From positions 112,029-176,028 of the forward strand of contig MU623417.1 of NCBI GenBank assembly GCA_025201765.1: a DNA stretch of 64,000 nucleotides. The letters are read 5' to 3'. Origin of the DNA: Daldinia sp. FL1419. Its lineage: Eukaryota > Ascomycota > Sordariomycetes > Xylariales > Hypoxylaceae. Positions 22,678 to 34,946 of this stretch are shown piece by piece. Each line of letters opens with the position of its first letter. The stretch's first letter is position 1. The notes under the pieces were generated by a model. That model saw only the letters and a program-made list of their open reading frames with translations, did no database searches and was not told the origin of the DNA. The translations under genes were made by a program, and so were the position numbers.

Positions 22678-24180
22678 CGTTGCATTCTCTCGCCGAGCAT
22701 TTTATTTGAGGCGGCCGGGCTATTAGAAATCCATTATATTGGTAAACGCACGGAGTACTAGGCTCCTAGGAAGAGAATAAGAAGTTATATTCAAGAGTTG
22801 AAGGACGACCCCGGATCTACATAGGTGACCTAGAGGTAAAGAGTTTGAAGTAAGACAGTGAGATAAATACATTCCTTCCAATCCCCCAAATCTCTCCGCA
22901 TGAGGAGCGGCAAGTTGGAGTTATCGACAGGATTAAATTTGAAGCATTCTGACTAATTCCATAGTATGGTCGAGCCTAGTCGAACCCCTCTCCACCTTGA
23001 CGAGGACCGTTCTCGAGGCTAGCCTGCTAGTCTTATTAGTACGTGTATTGGCGCAACAAGATATGTATAAGCGAGGCAACAGAAGATAGAGAGCAGAGGC
23101 GGATATCCTTGTTCTGTTACCTAATAATGTTGGGGTCCTGGGGCGAAAAGGATCATACATGCTTACCTAGGTACCTATTTTACCTTCGTTATGTACGACA
23201 TCCGGGACCTTGGAAGCTATCATGAATATGGAGGCAGTAAAGAATTTTACCTACTAATGGTAGAATGAGACAAGGCATGCTGACCTCCATAAACGCTGTT
23301 GGTTCTTCGCAAGCAGCAATGGGAACACGACATGCTAGGTACTCCTACAACCAAAGGCAGTCTATAAGAGGTAGTTGGGCTAGGGTAGGTAGTCCTAGGT
23401 CATCTTAGCATAGAGGCACAACTTAAGGATTTATCAATTTTTCCCCTCCCTTTTTAGCGTTAACGGGTAGGTTGGAGAAGCAGTGAGCGAAGAAGGCGGC
23501 TACCTAACCTTAGGTAGGTAGGTAGGTAGGTATAGTGCACCATTAGTGCAAACCGATGAAACTCAAAACCTGGGTGAAAATTCGTCCGGTTGATCAGATT
23601 CGTGTAACATTAATAAGCCTGTGAAGTTTATCTCGGCAAGTTCAGATCAGTAACGGCTAGTTATCTTAGCGAGTTCAGACCGGTAGTTGGAGTTGATGTA
23701 CCTCCTTAAACATCAATGTTGGATAGATAAGGGGTTAGGTATATACATGTAATAATGTAAAGGGGGGTATTTGTCAAGTGAATGGTTGTTGTAAGAGCTA
23801 TGTCCTAATCCGGCATCATTTCTTTGTCAATAAACTAAACAATCACATATTTAAAGATTATGATCCACCTTCAAGACGCTCATGGGGTTTTATTCAGGGC
23901 TAGATAAGCATCAGTTAACTGCTTAAACTTCTAGCAAATCATCCTTGACAGGGCTTGACGAAGTCTTTTCATCTTTAATGAAATAACTGTGATATTCCCA
24001 CAAGAAATTCTAATTAGTATTCAATATCCTTTATTTATGATTAGTTAAGGATTCCACTTCTTCTTTAAGTCGTAATGGCGTTCCTGAGATGCTTACCGAA
24101 GATATTCACTTGAATTAGAAGGCTTGTATATAACTGGAATTTAGTCATAAAAGCACGTAGCATTTTGGTATAGTAGGTAG
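22678..24180. other. gene-free transition into the AT-rich island
   Basis: No gene seen. A (TAGG)n tract lies at 23511-23531. Base composition becomes steadily AT-rich from about 23.8 kb. Confidence 0.5.
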
Positions 24181-24692
24181 TTTATAAACGTATGTAGACT
24201 TTATTCATCAATGCACTATACCTATATTACCTAATAGGTAAGTAATGTTATTAATAAAATATTCTAAAAATTACAAACAATTTAAATTAAAAAAACTTTA
24301 TAAATAAAGGCTTAACTAATAAATTGAAAATTAATATTATATAACAATTTTAATTTGAATTAGCACATATTAAAATACTAAATTAAAATTACAAATTTAT
24401 TAAATTAATTGGCATATATTATACAACTAATTTTGGGAATACCAATCTTCAAATTTTTTAATATCTTATTTTAAGATATTTAATCTAAAAGAAATATTAA
24501 ATATTAAATTTTAAAGGCTTTTTACTTTAAAAATAACTATATATATTAAATTAAAAGTAAATTATTTATTTAAAATATATAATAATATTTTACCATTAAT
24601 ATATAATATTTTAAGTTTTATAAATTTTAATATTAAAAATAATAAAATAAAAATGGAAATATTAGTAATATCTTTAATATTATATTTAATAT

Positions 24693-25076
24693 TGAACCAG
24701 GGTAGTGTGACTAGGTAATAGGAGCTACCTTGAAGGACCCTGTTGACCCCCCCCCTTCTAAGATTTATAGCTCTTTTGGATATAAATAGGTCTTTAGGAG
24801 TTGTTTTCTTGCCTGATCAATTTAAGATATAGACAGTTCTTTAGAGATTGTCTTTATAAAGTTTTATATGAATAATATACATTTTGGGCCTATAATCTTA
24901 TCATATGTGCTATCATTGTTAAGCAATTATTCACAATAGTTATTCTACTTGATTATCCTATTATATTCCTTAGGATATAATTACTTTATATCTTTGAACT
25001 TATATAGTTTTTAATTTACTATGGGTTAGTTGAAGTATAGGGCATATTTTATAGGAGCTATTAGAATTCCTATTTA
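24693..25076 (+). repeat. left LTR (384 bp)
   Basis: Aligns without gaps to 30029-30412. Differences are G/A and C/T transitions. Contains a run of nine or more C at about 24749-24757 and a conserved ACTATGGGTTA near its 3' part. Confidence 0.8.
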
Positions 25077-28000
25077 GTGGTAACCACTATGGGACTCAAA
25101 TTTGCAATCTTAGTCTTAAAAGGATTAATATCTATTGGGATTGATAATTATAAAAATTGAAAATTATGCCACTAATATCACTTATATTATTTTGATTAGG
25201 ATTAATATTGCTTGATCAGCACGAATATAATTTTAGGACAAAGTCTGAAAGAATAAGGAGTGAGGGAAGTCGATTTGACCCTAAAACCTCGAAACAACCC
25301 TGATACACTTAAACCCTTATATAACCGGTATTGGAAAACCCCCAACATAAAAAACAATTAAGAACCACCCAATTAAATGACATATATACCAGGGAAGCAT
25401 TTTACAGCAATACAGATATCCAAAATATCGAAAATGGAATAGACGCAAATTTAGAGATACAATGATACAGGTTATTTAGTATGATATGAACAGAGTTTAT
25501 ATAAGGACCCATATTAAAGATCTATAAAGACCTACAGAGACTTATAAAGATTTACAGAATTTATAGTTAAGGTTACAAAGATTTATAAGATTTTATAGAT
25601 ATTATTATGAAAAGAGAATAGTCATAGAGTTCAAATCGTTTTTGGAATATGTGTCTATAAAAATAGGGCTAATCAAATAATTAAATAGCAATATTAAGAG
25701 TATTGGAATTACTACATAAACTTATAGCAACTATTATGAAATTAATAGTTAAGCAATAATAGTTTTGGAATTAGTTCTTATTAACCTGATTAGCTTATTT
25801 ACATGGAAAGGATAGAACGTACTTAAAACTATCATTTTTTCAATATTTATAACTTTCTTAAAAGTTTTTGAAGTAATATAGAATAAAGCCAAAACCTTAC
25901 AATTAAGAACTAAAAGCATATAATTAGGAATCAAAATCACTATAATTTATTTAGAAAGTGAGTTAAATGTAACTAAAGTTTATTATTCCATAAGATGTAC
26001 CTTTTAGGAAAAAACACTACCTACCTATACCGTACTCTTAGTACAACAATTAGTTGAGTAGACTTATAATATTCCGTTTGATCAACTTAATCTAAGTACA
26101 TCATTATTCTCTAATGTATCCCTAGCATTTTTATTAGTACCCTTTATATATATTATATAGTAAGATTTTTTTATTGTTAAGTTGTTTAGTATAAGTTAAG
26201 ATATATTATCTACACAGCTAATTAACACAGCGCCTATCATCGTATAATAAGAGCAGTTAGATATAATTAATATAGTTGTTACAGGATGTATACTGAGAGA
26301 GCCTACACCTATTGTTCAAGATTCAATAACAGCAGCTCCTACACCTACAAATATATCTGATTAGGATAAGAACGTTTAATTAATAATTGCATACCAACCA
26401 ATCTTATCAGAACCTAATTATTACCCTTATTATTTATTTAATAGATTAGAAGTAACATAATGGCTCAAAAATATATAACATATTTTTAAATAATATAAAA
26501 TAATTAAGAACAATATAATCATTAATATATTATATTAAATAATCAATAAGAATATTAAAAGATAAATTGAAATTACTATTTATAAAATTATTATTTAAAA
26601 CTAAATTTATAATTAATTAAAATTTGAATTCGCGCTATGTAATTCTAAGAGGTTCAAATCTATACAAGAAAAGCTCGGAGATTTTGGTAAAAATCCTATT
26701 TTATCAAATGTTATTAAGGTTATTAATCTGATTAAAAACTATGTTATAGCTTTTAAAAAAGCTAAGGAAATAAAGGAAGTTGTTTATTTTAATAGCTATG
26801 TATATAATATCTCTAAAAAGATCAACCAAGAGGTTATAAAAAAGGTGTCATATTAAGAATAAATGCCGATCAAGTAGATCAACAGCTATTCGTTCGTCCA
26901 ATTCTACAAAGTTATCAAGAGATGGGCCAAGAACGAATTATATATCAAGAACCACTACAAGATACACGATCAGATAAAAAGAAAGCTTATTAAAGTCTAT
27001 AACTATAATCACAACCCAAGCTAAAAATAAGATATTAAACCAAATATTTTTTTTTTTTATCTACTATTTTGGGTTTTCTAATTTTATTTATTTTTTAAGT
27101 TTACATACACAGATGATTAGATTGTTAATCAGTTCGATATAGCAATATTTCAATATTGTTATCTTTTTTTTACACCTAAGACAAAAGTATCCTTCTCGCC
27201 AACTTCCAACCATTATATTTGTTTATAATTGAAGAGCTTTTTTTAATTACATCCCCGTGAAGGAGAGGAAGATAATCAACTTATACATAAAGGAATTTAA
27301 GTTCTAAAATTTAAAAATTATACTTTTTTATAATGTACAAATAATTACCATAATTATCTTTACCAAAAAGAATGTAACACCTAAAGAAAGGCCATATACC
27401 AACATGAGTTTTAGAATTAGATAATTGGAAGTATTTTTTGTAAAATTTATAAAGAACTTTATTCAAATAATTAAATATTTAAATTATTAAATTTTTTATA
27501 TAATAAGAATTGGTTAAGATTTTGGTTATATATTTATTAATAAGATTGTTTTTATAGATATTGATATGTATAATAAGTTGTTTAATTGATGATTGTAATA
27601 ATATTATATTAAAATAGTAAGGATAATAAGGATTATTCTTCTAAAAATTATTATTAAAAATTTTTTAGTAAATATAGTAATTAGTACTAGCATTGTTAAG
27701 GACCTTGAATTCTATTAGACCGAGCATTTAGATGTTCTAATTAACCAGGATGTATTTAAGATACTTCGAAAAAGTTACTTATAAGATGATGAAAATTGAG
27801 GAGAGGATTGATATGAGTGATTAACTTCCAGTATTTCTTCAGTTTGTCTATATTATTAACTTGATTGAATTATATTGTAAGAATACGATTAAATATTGGA
27901 ATAGTAATAGAGATAGATTGATTGTTTGAGTCATCGTTATTACGGTTGTTGAGAGTACTAGTTATCAATGATAATACTAACGAAAAGCTGTCACTTGAAG

Positions 28001-28554
28001 AGCTTGCATTTATCGGCTTGAACTGAGAAGACATCTTAAAAGCTTGTTGAATGATAGCTGATCAGATGCGACAAAGTGTTTTAGGTTGAAAAGTTGAAAG
28101 AATAAGCCCCAGGGAGAGGAGGGAGAAGGAGGGAAAAAGAAAGAAAAAAGAAGGACGAAAGCTATAGTATTAAACTATGGTGTATTGAGATAAGAGATGT
28201 TATTCATAATTAATGTAATTAAACTGCTAAAGAACGTTGTTTAGTGTTTATGTATAAATTTAAAGCATATATACCATATGAAAGTTGTAGTTGCAGCCAA
28301 TAAGCATTTACCAATTCGAGCAACGACGATCATGAAATTGGAGTATAAAAATACCATCAATTCTCTCTTCTTCTTGCAACACTCTTTTTCTCCTCTACAG
28401 CACAGTTTTCATTTATTCGAGCTTATATTCCACCTGATCAGGTTAAGGCAATTCATATGGCACGCATTTTATACCAGTATTGTTACTAGTTACCAACATC
28501 AGTTCAACAGTACCCCGCAGCGTCAAGTTATCGTCAAGTCATTCAATCAACAAT

Positions 28555-29862
28555 ATGGCTAGTTCATCAGCTTCAGGTACTCTCAACAAGGTGATCAGAT
28601 TGTTATAGATGTTGATAGATATTATTTATCCAATTAAGTATAAAGAATTAACTAATTATAAAAACCTGTTTCCTTGGCTAGACATAACAATTGAAGAGAT
28701 TTAAGGTCTTACGTTAATATTTGATTAGCTAATTAAGAATGTTATAATACTACCAAGGATTAATACGAACTATTAGCGAAACAACTTATTATTGATGTTA
28801 GTATAGGCCCTACAATTATATATCAAAAAGCAACAACTCAACAATTCTCATATCATAGCTTTTTAGGAATTAGCTACATGTGATATACCTGATTAGGGAA
28901 TATTCTATGAAAAAGAATTAGTATGGACTTTAGGCCACAATTCCAAAGGAGGTTTCAGTTCATCAACATCTAAAACTATACAGCAAGGGGTTCGAGTATT
29001 GTTTTTATTAGTGTATACAGATTTGTTTAATCTAAAATATACAAGATTAGTAAAGATTTACAATTAAAATCATTCTCTTCTTATAGTTTATATTTTGAAA
29101 AAATATTATTTGTGGGTTTTTGATTTAATTTGTCAAGGATTAGAACAGCGAGTCGATTGTATCAGAGAGTAGATAACAATAGTATTTAAAAAGTTGGGAA
29201 AGCTTATTCCTAAGGAGCTATACAACGTACCTATAATCACTTAAAGAGATAACTGAATTTATGGATTTTGGTATACTTATATATTATATATGATCAAGTG
29301 CAGACCGTAAGAGTTAATCGTTATAACCAAGAATGGTAACCATTATAAAAAGCTTAATAATTATATAAGGTCACTAGCCGAACTAGTAGCGATTTGAGTG
29401 ATCAGCAGTCCAACACCAGTACCAGCAGCTATCGAGACCTCTAAGCCGATTGAGAGTGAACCACCGCCAAAGTAGGTATCGCAAAACAAGATGCCTAAAG
29501 CTATTTATTTACCTAAGAGCGAGCTGATCAGGATGAATAGCATAAAGACAAGCAATAAGTGTGTGTTAGAGCCGATTCAGAGCAATACCCCTGGAAACCT
29601 ACAATTAAATAATTATATAATATATGGACTATAGTAAATTACTTATTTCGAAAGATAAGGACCTAATCTATATATATGACCTAAAAAGATATTAACAGAG
29701 TCAGCTATTAGACCGCAGCTGAGCATACCATTAGATTGGCCAGGATGGGAAGTATTCAAGCAAGCTTTTGAGCGTATACAGCTAGATGACGACCGATTAG
29801 CTAGACAAGTGCACGAATGAGATTAGAGAGTGCTAAATAAAGCCGTGAAATGCTTAAAGTAA
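28555..29862 (+). pseudogene. decayed 435-codon frame inside the LTR element
   Basis: Reading from ATG at 28555, one frame runs 435 codons to a TAA at 29860 with no frameshift, but is cut by many in-frame stops; the first seven are six TAG and one TAA, and later ones include TGA. These are what CAG, CAA or TGG codons become by transition. Between stops the translation looks like protein: a charged helical N-terminal half, a Pro-rich stretch (SSPTPVPAAIETSKPIE) about two thirds along, and a C-terminal WPGWEVFKQAFERIQ segment. It ends 166 bp before the right LTR. I do not recognise it as gag, pol or a transposase. Confidence 0.6.
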
Positions 29863-30028
29863 AACAACAATTAAAAGATTTGGGGAACTTAGATTTTCTT
29901 TCTTTTTTTCTTATTTTAATTTATATGATATCTAATTAGTTTAATTATAGTTTGGTTATATAATTTTTCTGGTTTTTTTATTAAAATTAACTCATTGAAG
30001 ATTTAATATCGTTAACTCTAGGGAACTT

Positions 30029-30412
30029 TAAACTAAGGTAATGTAATTAAGTAATAAGAGTTACCCTAAAGGACCCTATTAACCCCCCCCCTTCTAAAAT
30101 TTACAACTCTTTTAAATATAAATAAATCTTCAAGAGTTGTTTTCTTATCTGATCAATTTAAGATATAGATAGTTCTTTAAAAATCGCTTTTATAGAATTT
30201 TATATAAATAATATACACTTTGAGCCTATAATTTCATCATATGCGCTACCATTGTTGAACAATTACTCACAGTAGTTATTCTATCTGATCATCCTATTAT
30301 ATTCTTTAAGATATAGTTACCTTGTATCTTCGAGTTTATACAGCCTTTGGCTTACTATGGGTTAATTGAAATATAAGGCATATCCTACAGGAGCTATTAG
30401 AGCTCCTGTTCA
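30029..30412 (+). repeat. right LTR (384 bp)
   Basis: Gap-free partner of 24693-25076, starting TAAACT where the left copy has TGAACC (transitions) and ending GTTCA. Confidence 0.8.
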
Positions 30413-30769
30413 ATATATAACTAAAAAATAAGAATTATTACCTTATTTTTAATAGGATATAATTCTGGACTACCCCTTTACTAAAAAGGAAAGCCTAATT
30501 TATTAAAACCCAAATTAAATAAAAGAATTGTAACAAACTATTATCAAGGTAAAAGAAACATATTTTATAATATAATAAAAGGCATTTACAATATTTAAAC
30601 TATTTTTATTAAATAATAAATTCCAATAAGAACATAAGAAATAACTAAAACTATAATAATGGAGCTAAATTGGATAAGTAATAGGTAAATTTTTTCTAAA
30701 TTACAATTCCTATTCAGAATAAATATTAAAAAATAAATTAGATATTTATATTATAATTTAGGTAAAGTA

Positions 30770-30770
<1 letters not shown>

Positions 30771-30800
<30 letters not shown>
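30771..30800. repeat. (TAA)n microsatellite
   Basis: About ten trinucleotide units within the AT-rich island. Confidence 0.85.
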
Positions 30801-32794
30801 TTTAGATTAATTTATTTAGGTAAAAATATTAATATTATAAAAAAAAGAAACAATTTATAATTAATATTAATAAATTAAATAACATTTTTAATAATATTAA
30901 TAACATTATTATTTAACCTATAATCTACTTATAAATTCATACTATCCCACTACTAACCTATTCCTATAACCCAAATCTTAAAAATAGGTTAATTAAGGGA
31001 TAAAAGGTATTGGGTAAAAATAAACCCAATATTAGATTTATGAGGGATAGGGAAAGATATATGTATTGGTGGAGATAATTAATTTGAAAAGAATATCAAT
31101 TAGGATTGTTAAATACTTAACAAATGTTTTTTTAATTAAACTAAAATATTAATTCTAATTAATTAATATATTATTAAATACATCTTCAAATATTGGGGGC
31201 TGGTGGTACCCACTAGAGATGCTTCAAATAATTAACATCAACCATAATATAAATGGATATAATTATTATTAAATAAAATTAAGCTAAAATGCCATTAAGT
31301 GGTATTTATTTAATAAATTAACCTAATTAATTAACCCATAAGCTAAATTAGTTAAGAAGGTATATAAAATAATTAACCTAAAATAAACTATAGAGGTTAA
31401 CCTTAAGGGTAAAAAAGGACTATTTATTTAAAAACTAATTGAGAGGGTTAGGAAATTAATTAAAAAGAAATTAATTAGGGGAATTAATTAAGGGAATTAA
31501 TTAAAGGAAATTATAAAAATTACCTAAAAAAGGCTAAACAAAACTAAAAAAATCTAATAAAAAACCTAATAAAAAACTTAATAAAAAATTTAATAAAAAT
31601 TAATAAAAAACTAATTATAATATTATATATAACTTAATATATAATATTAAAAATAAGGTCCAAAAAAGTATAAAAAGAAAAAATATTAGTTTAATTTAAA
31701 GGTGGGGAAAGTTAGTATATATATTTAATTAAAATGTATAAATTATGTTAATCTTGTATATTTATTGATTTAATTAGTGGGTAATAATTGGAATAGGTTA
31801 ACAAAATCTTATAAAAACTTCTTAGGTTTTTAAGGCTTCCAATTGGTTAGGTTATATACCTAATATAGGTATAATCAATTTTTATATTAAAGTTAAATTA
31901 TATATAAGCCTTTTTATTAGTTATTTAGGGTATATATTTTTAAATTTATTATTTAATTAATTGATTTTTAAAAGTAGTAATATTATATATAAGTTTTTTA
32001 AAATTATTTCTAAAAGATTTATACACCCTTTTAAAATATATACTTAAAATATTAATATTTAATTAATTATTTTTTTTTATTAAATTAGGTATATATTTTT
32101 AATTTTTAAATCTGATTGGTTAATTAATTTAATTTGAGTTATTTTTTTATAATATATACTTAAATACTAATATTTAATTAATTACCCCCTTTTATTAAAT
32201 TAGGTATGTATTAAAATATTAATATTTAATTAAATACCCTATTTTCTTAAATTACTGATATTTTTGTGTTATATATTAATTATAGAATAAGTAATTTGAT
32301 TGGTTATTTTAGGTGTATATAAATTTATTTGAATTAATTAAATCTAATTAATTAATTGATATTTTATTACTTATTTTATTAATTTTATTGCAAACTAATT
32401 TAAGCTTAAGAATTTCAATCTATTTCCCTATAGGTACAATTTTAGAAAGAAAATTTTCAAATTTATTATATAATAAAGTTTTCTAATAAGTTCCTTTCAT
32501 AGGGCTATCGCACATTATATCAATTTTCTCTGTACTTGATTCAAGCTATATTAACTCCAGTATCGATTTGAAACACTTATATCAGCCCGTTAATTGATAG
32601 TTTGTATAATTCTAATCCTGAGGCTCTTGATCCATAGACATTTCCCATCCCATGCACTGTTACCTAACCACGTATTTAAAAAGTCTCCCTTTTCGGCATA
32701 CCATTTTCTTATACCTGCATCCATTCTCCTAGCACCTTACTATACGGTCATACAATAGCATCGAAAACCAAGATCCGCATAGCTTATGTCAAAT

Positions 32795-33451
32795 TTACCT
32801 CTTATTAAGACATGAGTGTATACATGAATTACACGGCTTAACACCACCTCTAACAAAGTGGTATGTACAGCCGCACTTACAGTTGCACTGAAATAAGGGG
32901 CTACAATATCCGCATCGGCGATGGCCGCAGCCAAGAGGCTTGTCACACCTCATCGAGTTACCCGGTGTGGAAAGCATACGGTGGCATTCGTGACAGCGCC
33001 AGTGGAGCAGTACCGCAGTCCTGCGAGGTTGCAAGTAGGAATCTGCTTGTGAAGTGGGATCGCAGCCCTGGCAATTATCACAGAGTGCGCCGCTACCTGG
33101 TTTTCCAAGCGCGAACTCGAAGCAGTCGTGCCTACGACACTCGCACTCGATAAACAATTTTGTGTTAGGGTCTCTTATACACCCACACCGCGAGCAGGCC
33201 CATCCGAGTTGCTTGGAAGTGCCACAGTTACTGCACTGAAAAGGCCTAGCTAGGCACATTAGCCCACAGCTCTCTTCAAGATCGGGGGCACATTGAACAG
33301 CCATGTATTCGTGACAGGGAACCGTTGGACCACGCTTAAATATATGTTTAGCCTTGGCCTTGCTGCAATACTCCCATGTTGACCGCCTGTGAGAACACGG
33401 GTAGAGGGCAAAGAATTCGATACACATAGTAACGTCTTTCGGCAGACACAC
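32795..33451 (-). CDS. cysteine-rich protein of unknown function
   Basis: 218 codons with 32 cysteines (about 15 percent) and many histidines. Cys pairs are spaced CxxC, CxC or CxxxC throughout (CSNCGTSKQLGWACSRCGC, CDNCQGC, CHECH, CGYC, CNCKCGC), which suggests several structural zinc sites, as in treble-clef or RING-like folds, although no standard consensus fits. No signal peptide, so not an obvious secreted effector. The true start may be the second Met (residue 9, CIEFFALYPC), where the regular Cys pattern begins. The gene stands alone at the edge of the AT-rich decayed island yet shows no stop or frameshift. No introns seen. Function unknown. Confidence 0.62.
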   Translation of the reverse strand: MCLPKDVTMCIEFFALYPCSHRRSTWEYCSKAKAKHIFKRGPTVPCHEYMAVQCAPDLEESCGLMCLARPFQCSNCGTSKQLGWACSRCGCIRDPNTKLFIECECRRHDCFEFALGKPGSGALCDNCQGCDPTSQADSYLQPRRTAVLLHWRCHECHRMLSTPGNSMRCDKPLGCGHRRCGYCSPLFQCNCKCGCTYHFVRGGVKPCNSCIHSCLNKR

Positions 33452-33905
33452 AATATCGGCTAGTGTCTCAATACAATAATTTCTGGGCCGTGGGCGAGTT
33501 TTTCGTATTCAACAGCAAAAGGATAGCAATTCTGATCATCTTATATGTGTGATCAATCGTTTTGTCCTAGAACCAACAATCACCTTCGGGAACAAGGGAG
33601 CATTATGAGGACAATGGGAACTAGGATCTTCGAGCGTGGAGTGGAACAATATACACATTCTTCTCATTGGTCTCGACACCGGCCATTGTACCTATTTAAT
33701 GAATAAATGTAACTGGTGCTACCAGTGAGTCAAGGAAGATATTGTTTCGTGGAAATAATACTTTGAACAGGTGGTAGCCTGATACCTGGGTAGGTACTTT
33801 AACTTGTCATTGCTACGCTTGTACTTTTGTAATCGGCATAAAGGAGCTAGAATCGGGATAAAAAGCAACACCATAGACTGTAGTGTAGAATCTTTATTCT
33901 ATCGT
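33452..33905. other. intergenic region
   Basis: 454 bp between the cysteine-rich gene and the 3' end of the SDR gene; nothing recognisable. Confidence 0.45.
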
Positions 33906-34946
33906 TTACCAAGGCTGGATGGTAGTTGACCTAATAGCATTTCCTGCATCTTCGTCCCGCTTCCCCTGTAGAACGTCTCGAACGAACCGACCACCGACAG
34001 ACGGATCAAGTGCACCCATCTATGAAAGCCGTTAGATACGCGAAATAAAACTTCGTGAAGCGATATAAAGAGATAAACTAACCTGCTTCAACTTCTCGGA
34101 GCCAATACCACCCAACCCCGTAGCAAGGAACCCAGGAGATACAGCCCAGACTTTGACACCGTCGTTTTTGAGGATGCGGTGCCATTCGCGCATCAGCACT
34201 GTAGCAGTATGTATTAGAATTTACTCGGACGAGAAGGAGAGCTGAGCGAGCTAGTCGGCGGTGCTTACTGTTAAGACCCGTTTTCGCGGAGCGGTACGCC
34301 GTCAGGGCCATCTCGGCTCTCGGCTTCGGCCATCCGGCAGGCGGGCTGGAGTTCAAACGTATGAGGCCAGGGTGGGTCATGTTTCCGGTCTCTGTGAGTG
34401 CGCTAGTTCCGCTGGTGATAAACAAGAGACGAGGGTCGGCGGACTTGAGCAGCAAGGGGACAGCAAGCGAGGTAAGCACATGGGTGCCGGATACGTTAAG
34501 GTCCCATGTGGCGTTGAAGCCCTCGCGTAGAGTCATTGTGCCCTCCTGTATATTTTTATCGAAACTGCCGCCAGCGTTGTTGACTAATGCATCCAGCCGC
34601 CCATGATGCGAACTGATTGTCTCGATTGCCTTCTCGAGAGATGCATCCGAGCTCAGGTCTACTTGCACAACACTGAGAGAAGAGACAGGCTGGGGAATTT
34701 CCTTGCCAAGTGTTGCGATGGCATCCTCACCTTTGGACACAGTTCGAGATCCGATGATGATTTCGTAAGGAATTTCGGACTGGTATAATGCCCTGGCGAT
34801 TTCGAGACCAAGGCCGGTGTTACCTGATGTAAGTTATAAGTAAGTACCTAACCTAGGTAGGTATGCTTTGCATCCAGTCTATTCTGGGTATTTGTGAATG
34901 TTGCCTTACCACCTGTGATTAAAATAACCTTCTTATCCGATGCCAT
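33906..34946 (-). CDS. classical short-chain dehydrogenase/reductase
   Basis: Four exons: 34946-34910, 34823-34269, 34198-34083, 34019-33906; 273 aa, normal for classical SDRs. The first junction completes the nucleotide-binding motif ITGGNTGLGLEIARAL. Then DLSSD, NNAGG, the catalytic Ser in FITSGTSA and the Tyr-x3-Lys in AYRSAK. Exon 3 reads REWHRILKNDGVKVWAVSPGFLATGLG, the usual post-catalytic segment. Substrate unknown; similar fungal proteins are annotated as carbonyl or retinol-type reductases. The first intron contains TAGG-repeat sequence. The gene is intact although it lies near the AT-rich island. Confidence 0.9.

Larger units (their letters stand above)
24693..30412 (+). mobile_element. 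degenerate LTR retrotransposon-like element
   Basis: Two direct repeats of exactly 384 bp bound a 5720 bp unit. The ends form a short inverted repeat, TGAAC..GTTCA, intact at the outer left and outer right ends and altered by transitions at the inner ends. ATAT flanks both outer ends and could be a 4 bp target duplication, weak in such AT-rich DNA. The bases just inside the left LTR, TGGTAACCAC at 25078, start with TGG as a tRNA primer site should; agggaa lies just before the right LTR. I cannot recognise reverse transcriptase, RNase H or integrase motifs in any frame, so the superfamily is open. Confidence 0.72.
24180..32650. repeat. AT-rich decayed repeat island
   Basis: About 8.5 kb of very AT-rich DNA with no intact gene. 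Duplicated parts differ by transitions only, and former codons have become TAG/TAA, as expected from repeat-induced point mutation. It contains the LTR element described separately, and beyond it (30.4-32.6 kb) simple TTAATTAA-type sequence, including a (TAA)n tract at 30771-30800. Likely heterochromatin. Confidence 0.85.

Noticed and set aside
23500..23535. Possible telomere-like repeat
   Set aside because: The unit is TAGG, not the fungal telomere unit TTAGGG, and the tracts are short and scattered inside the sequence.
28278..28562. 94-codon frame in the AT-rich island
   Set aside because: No motif, overlaps the start of the decayed frame of the LTR element in another phase; probably leader sequence.
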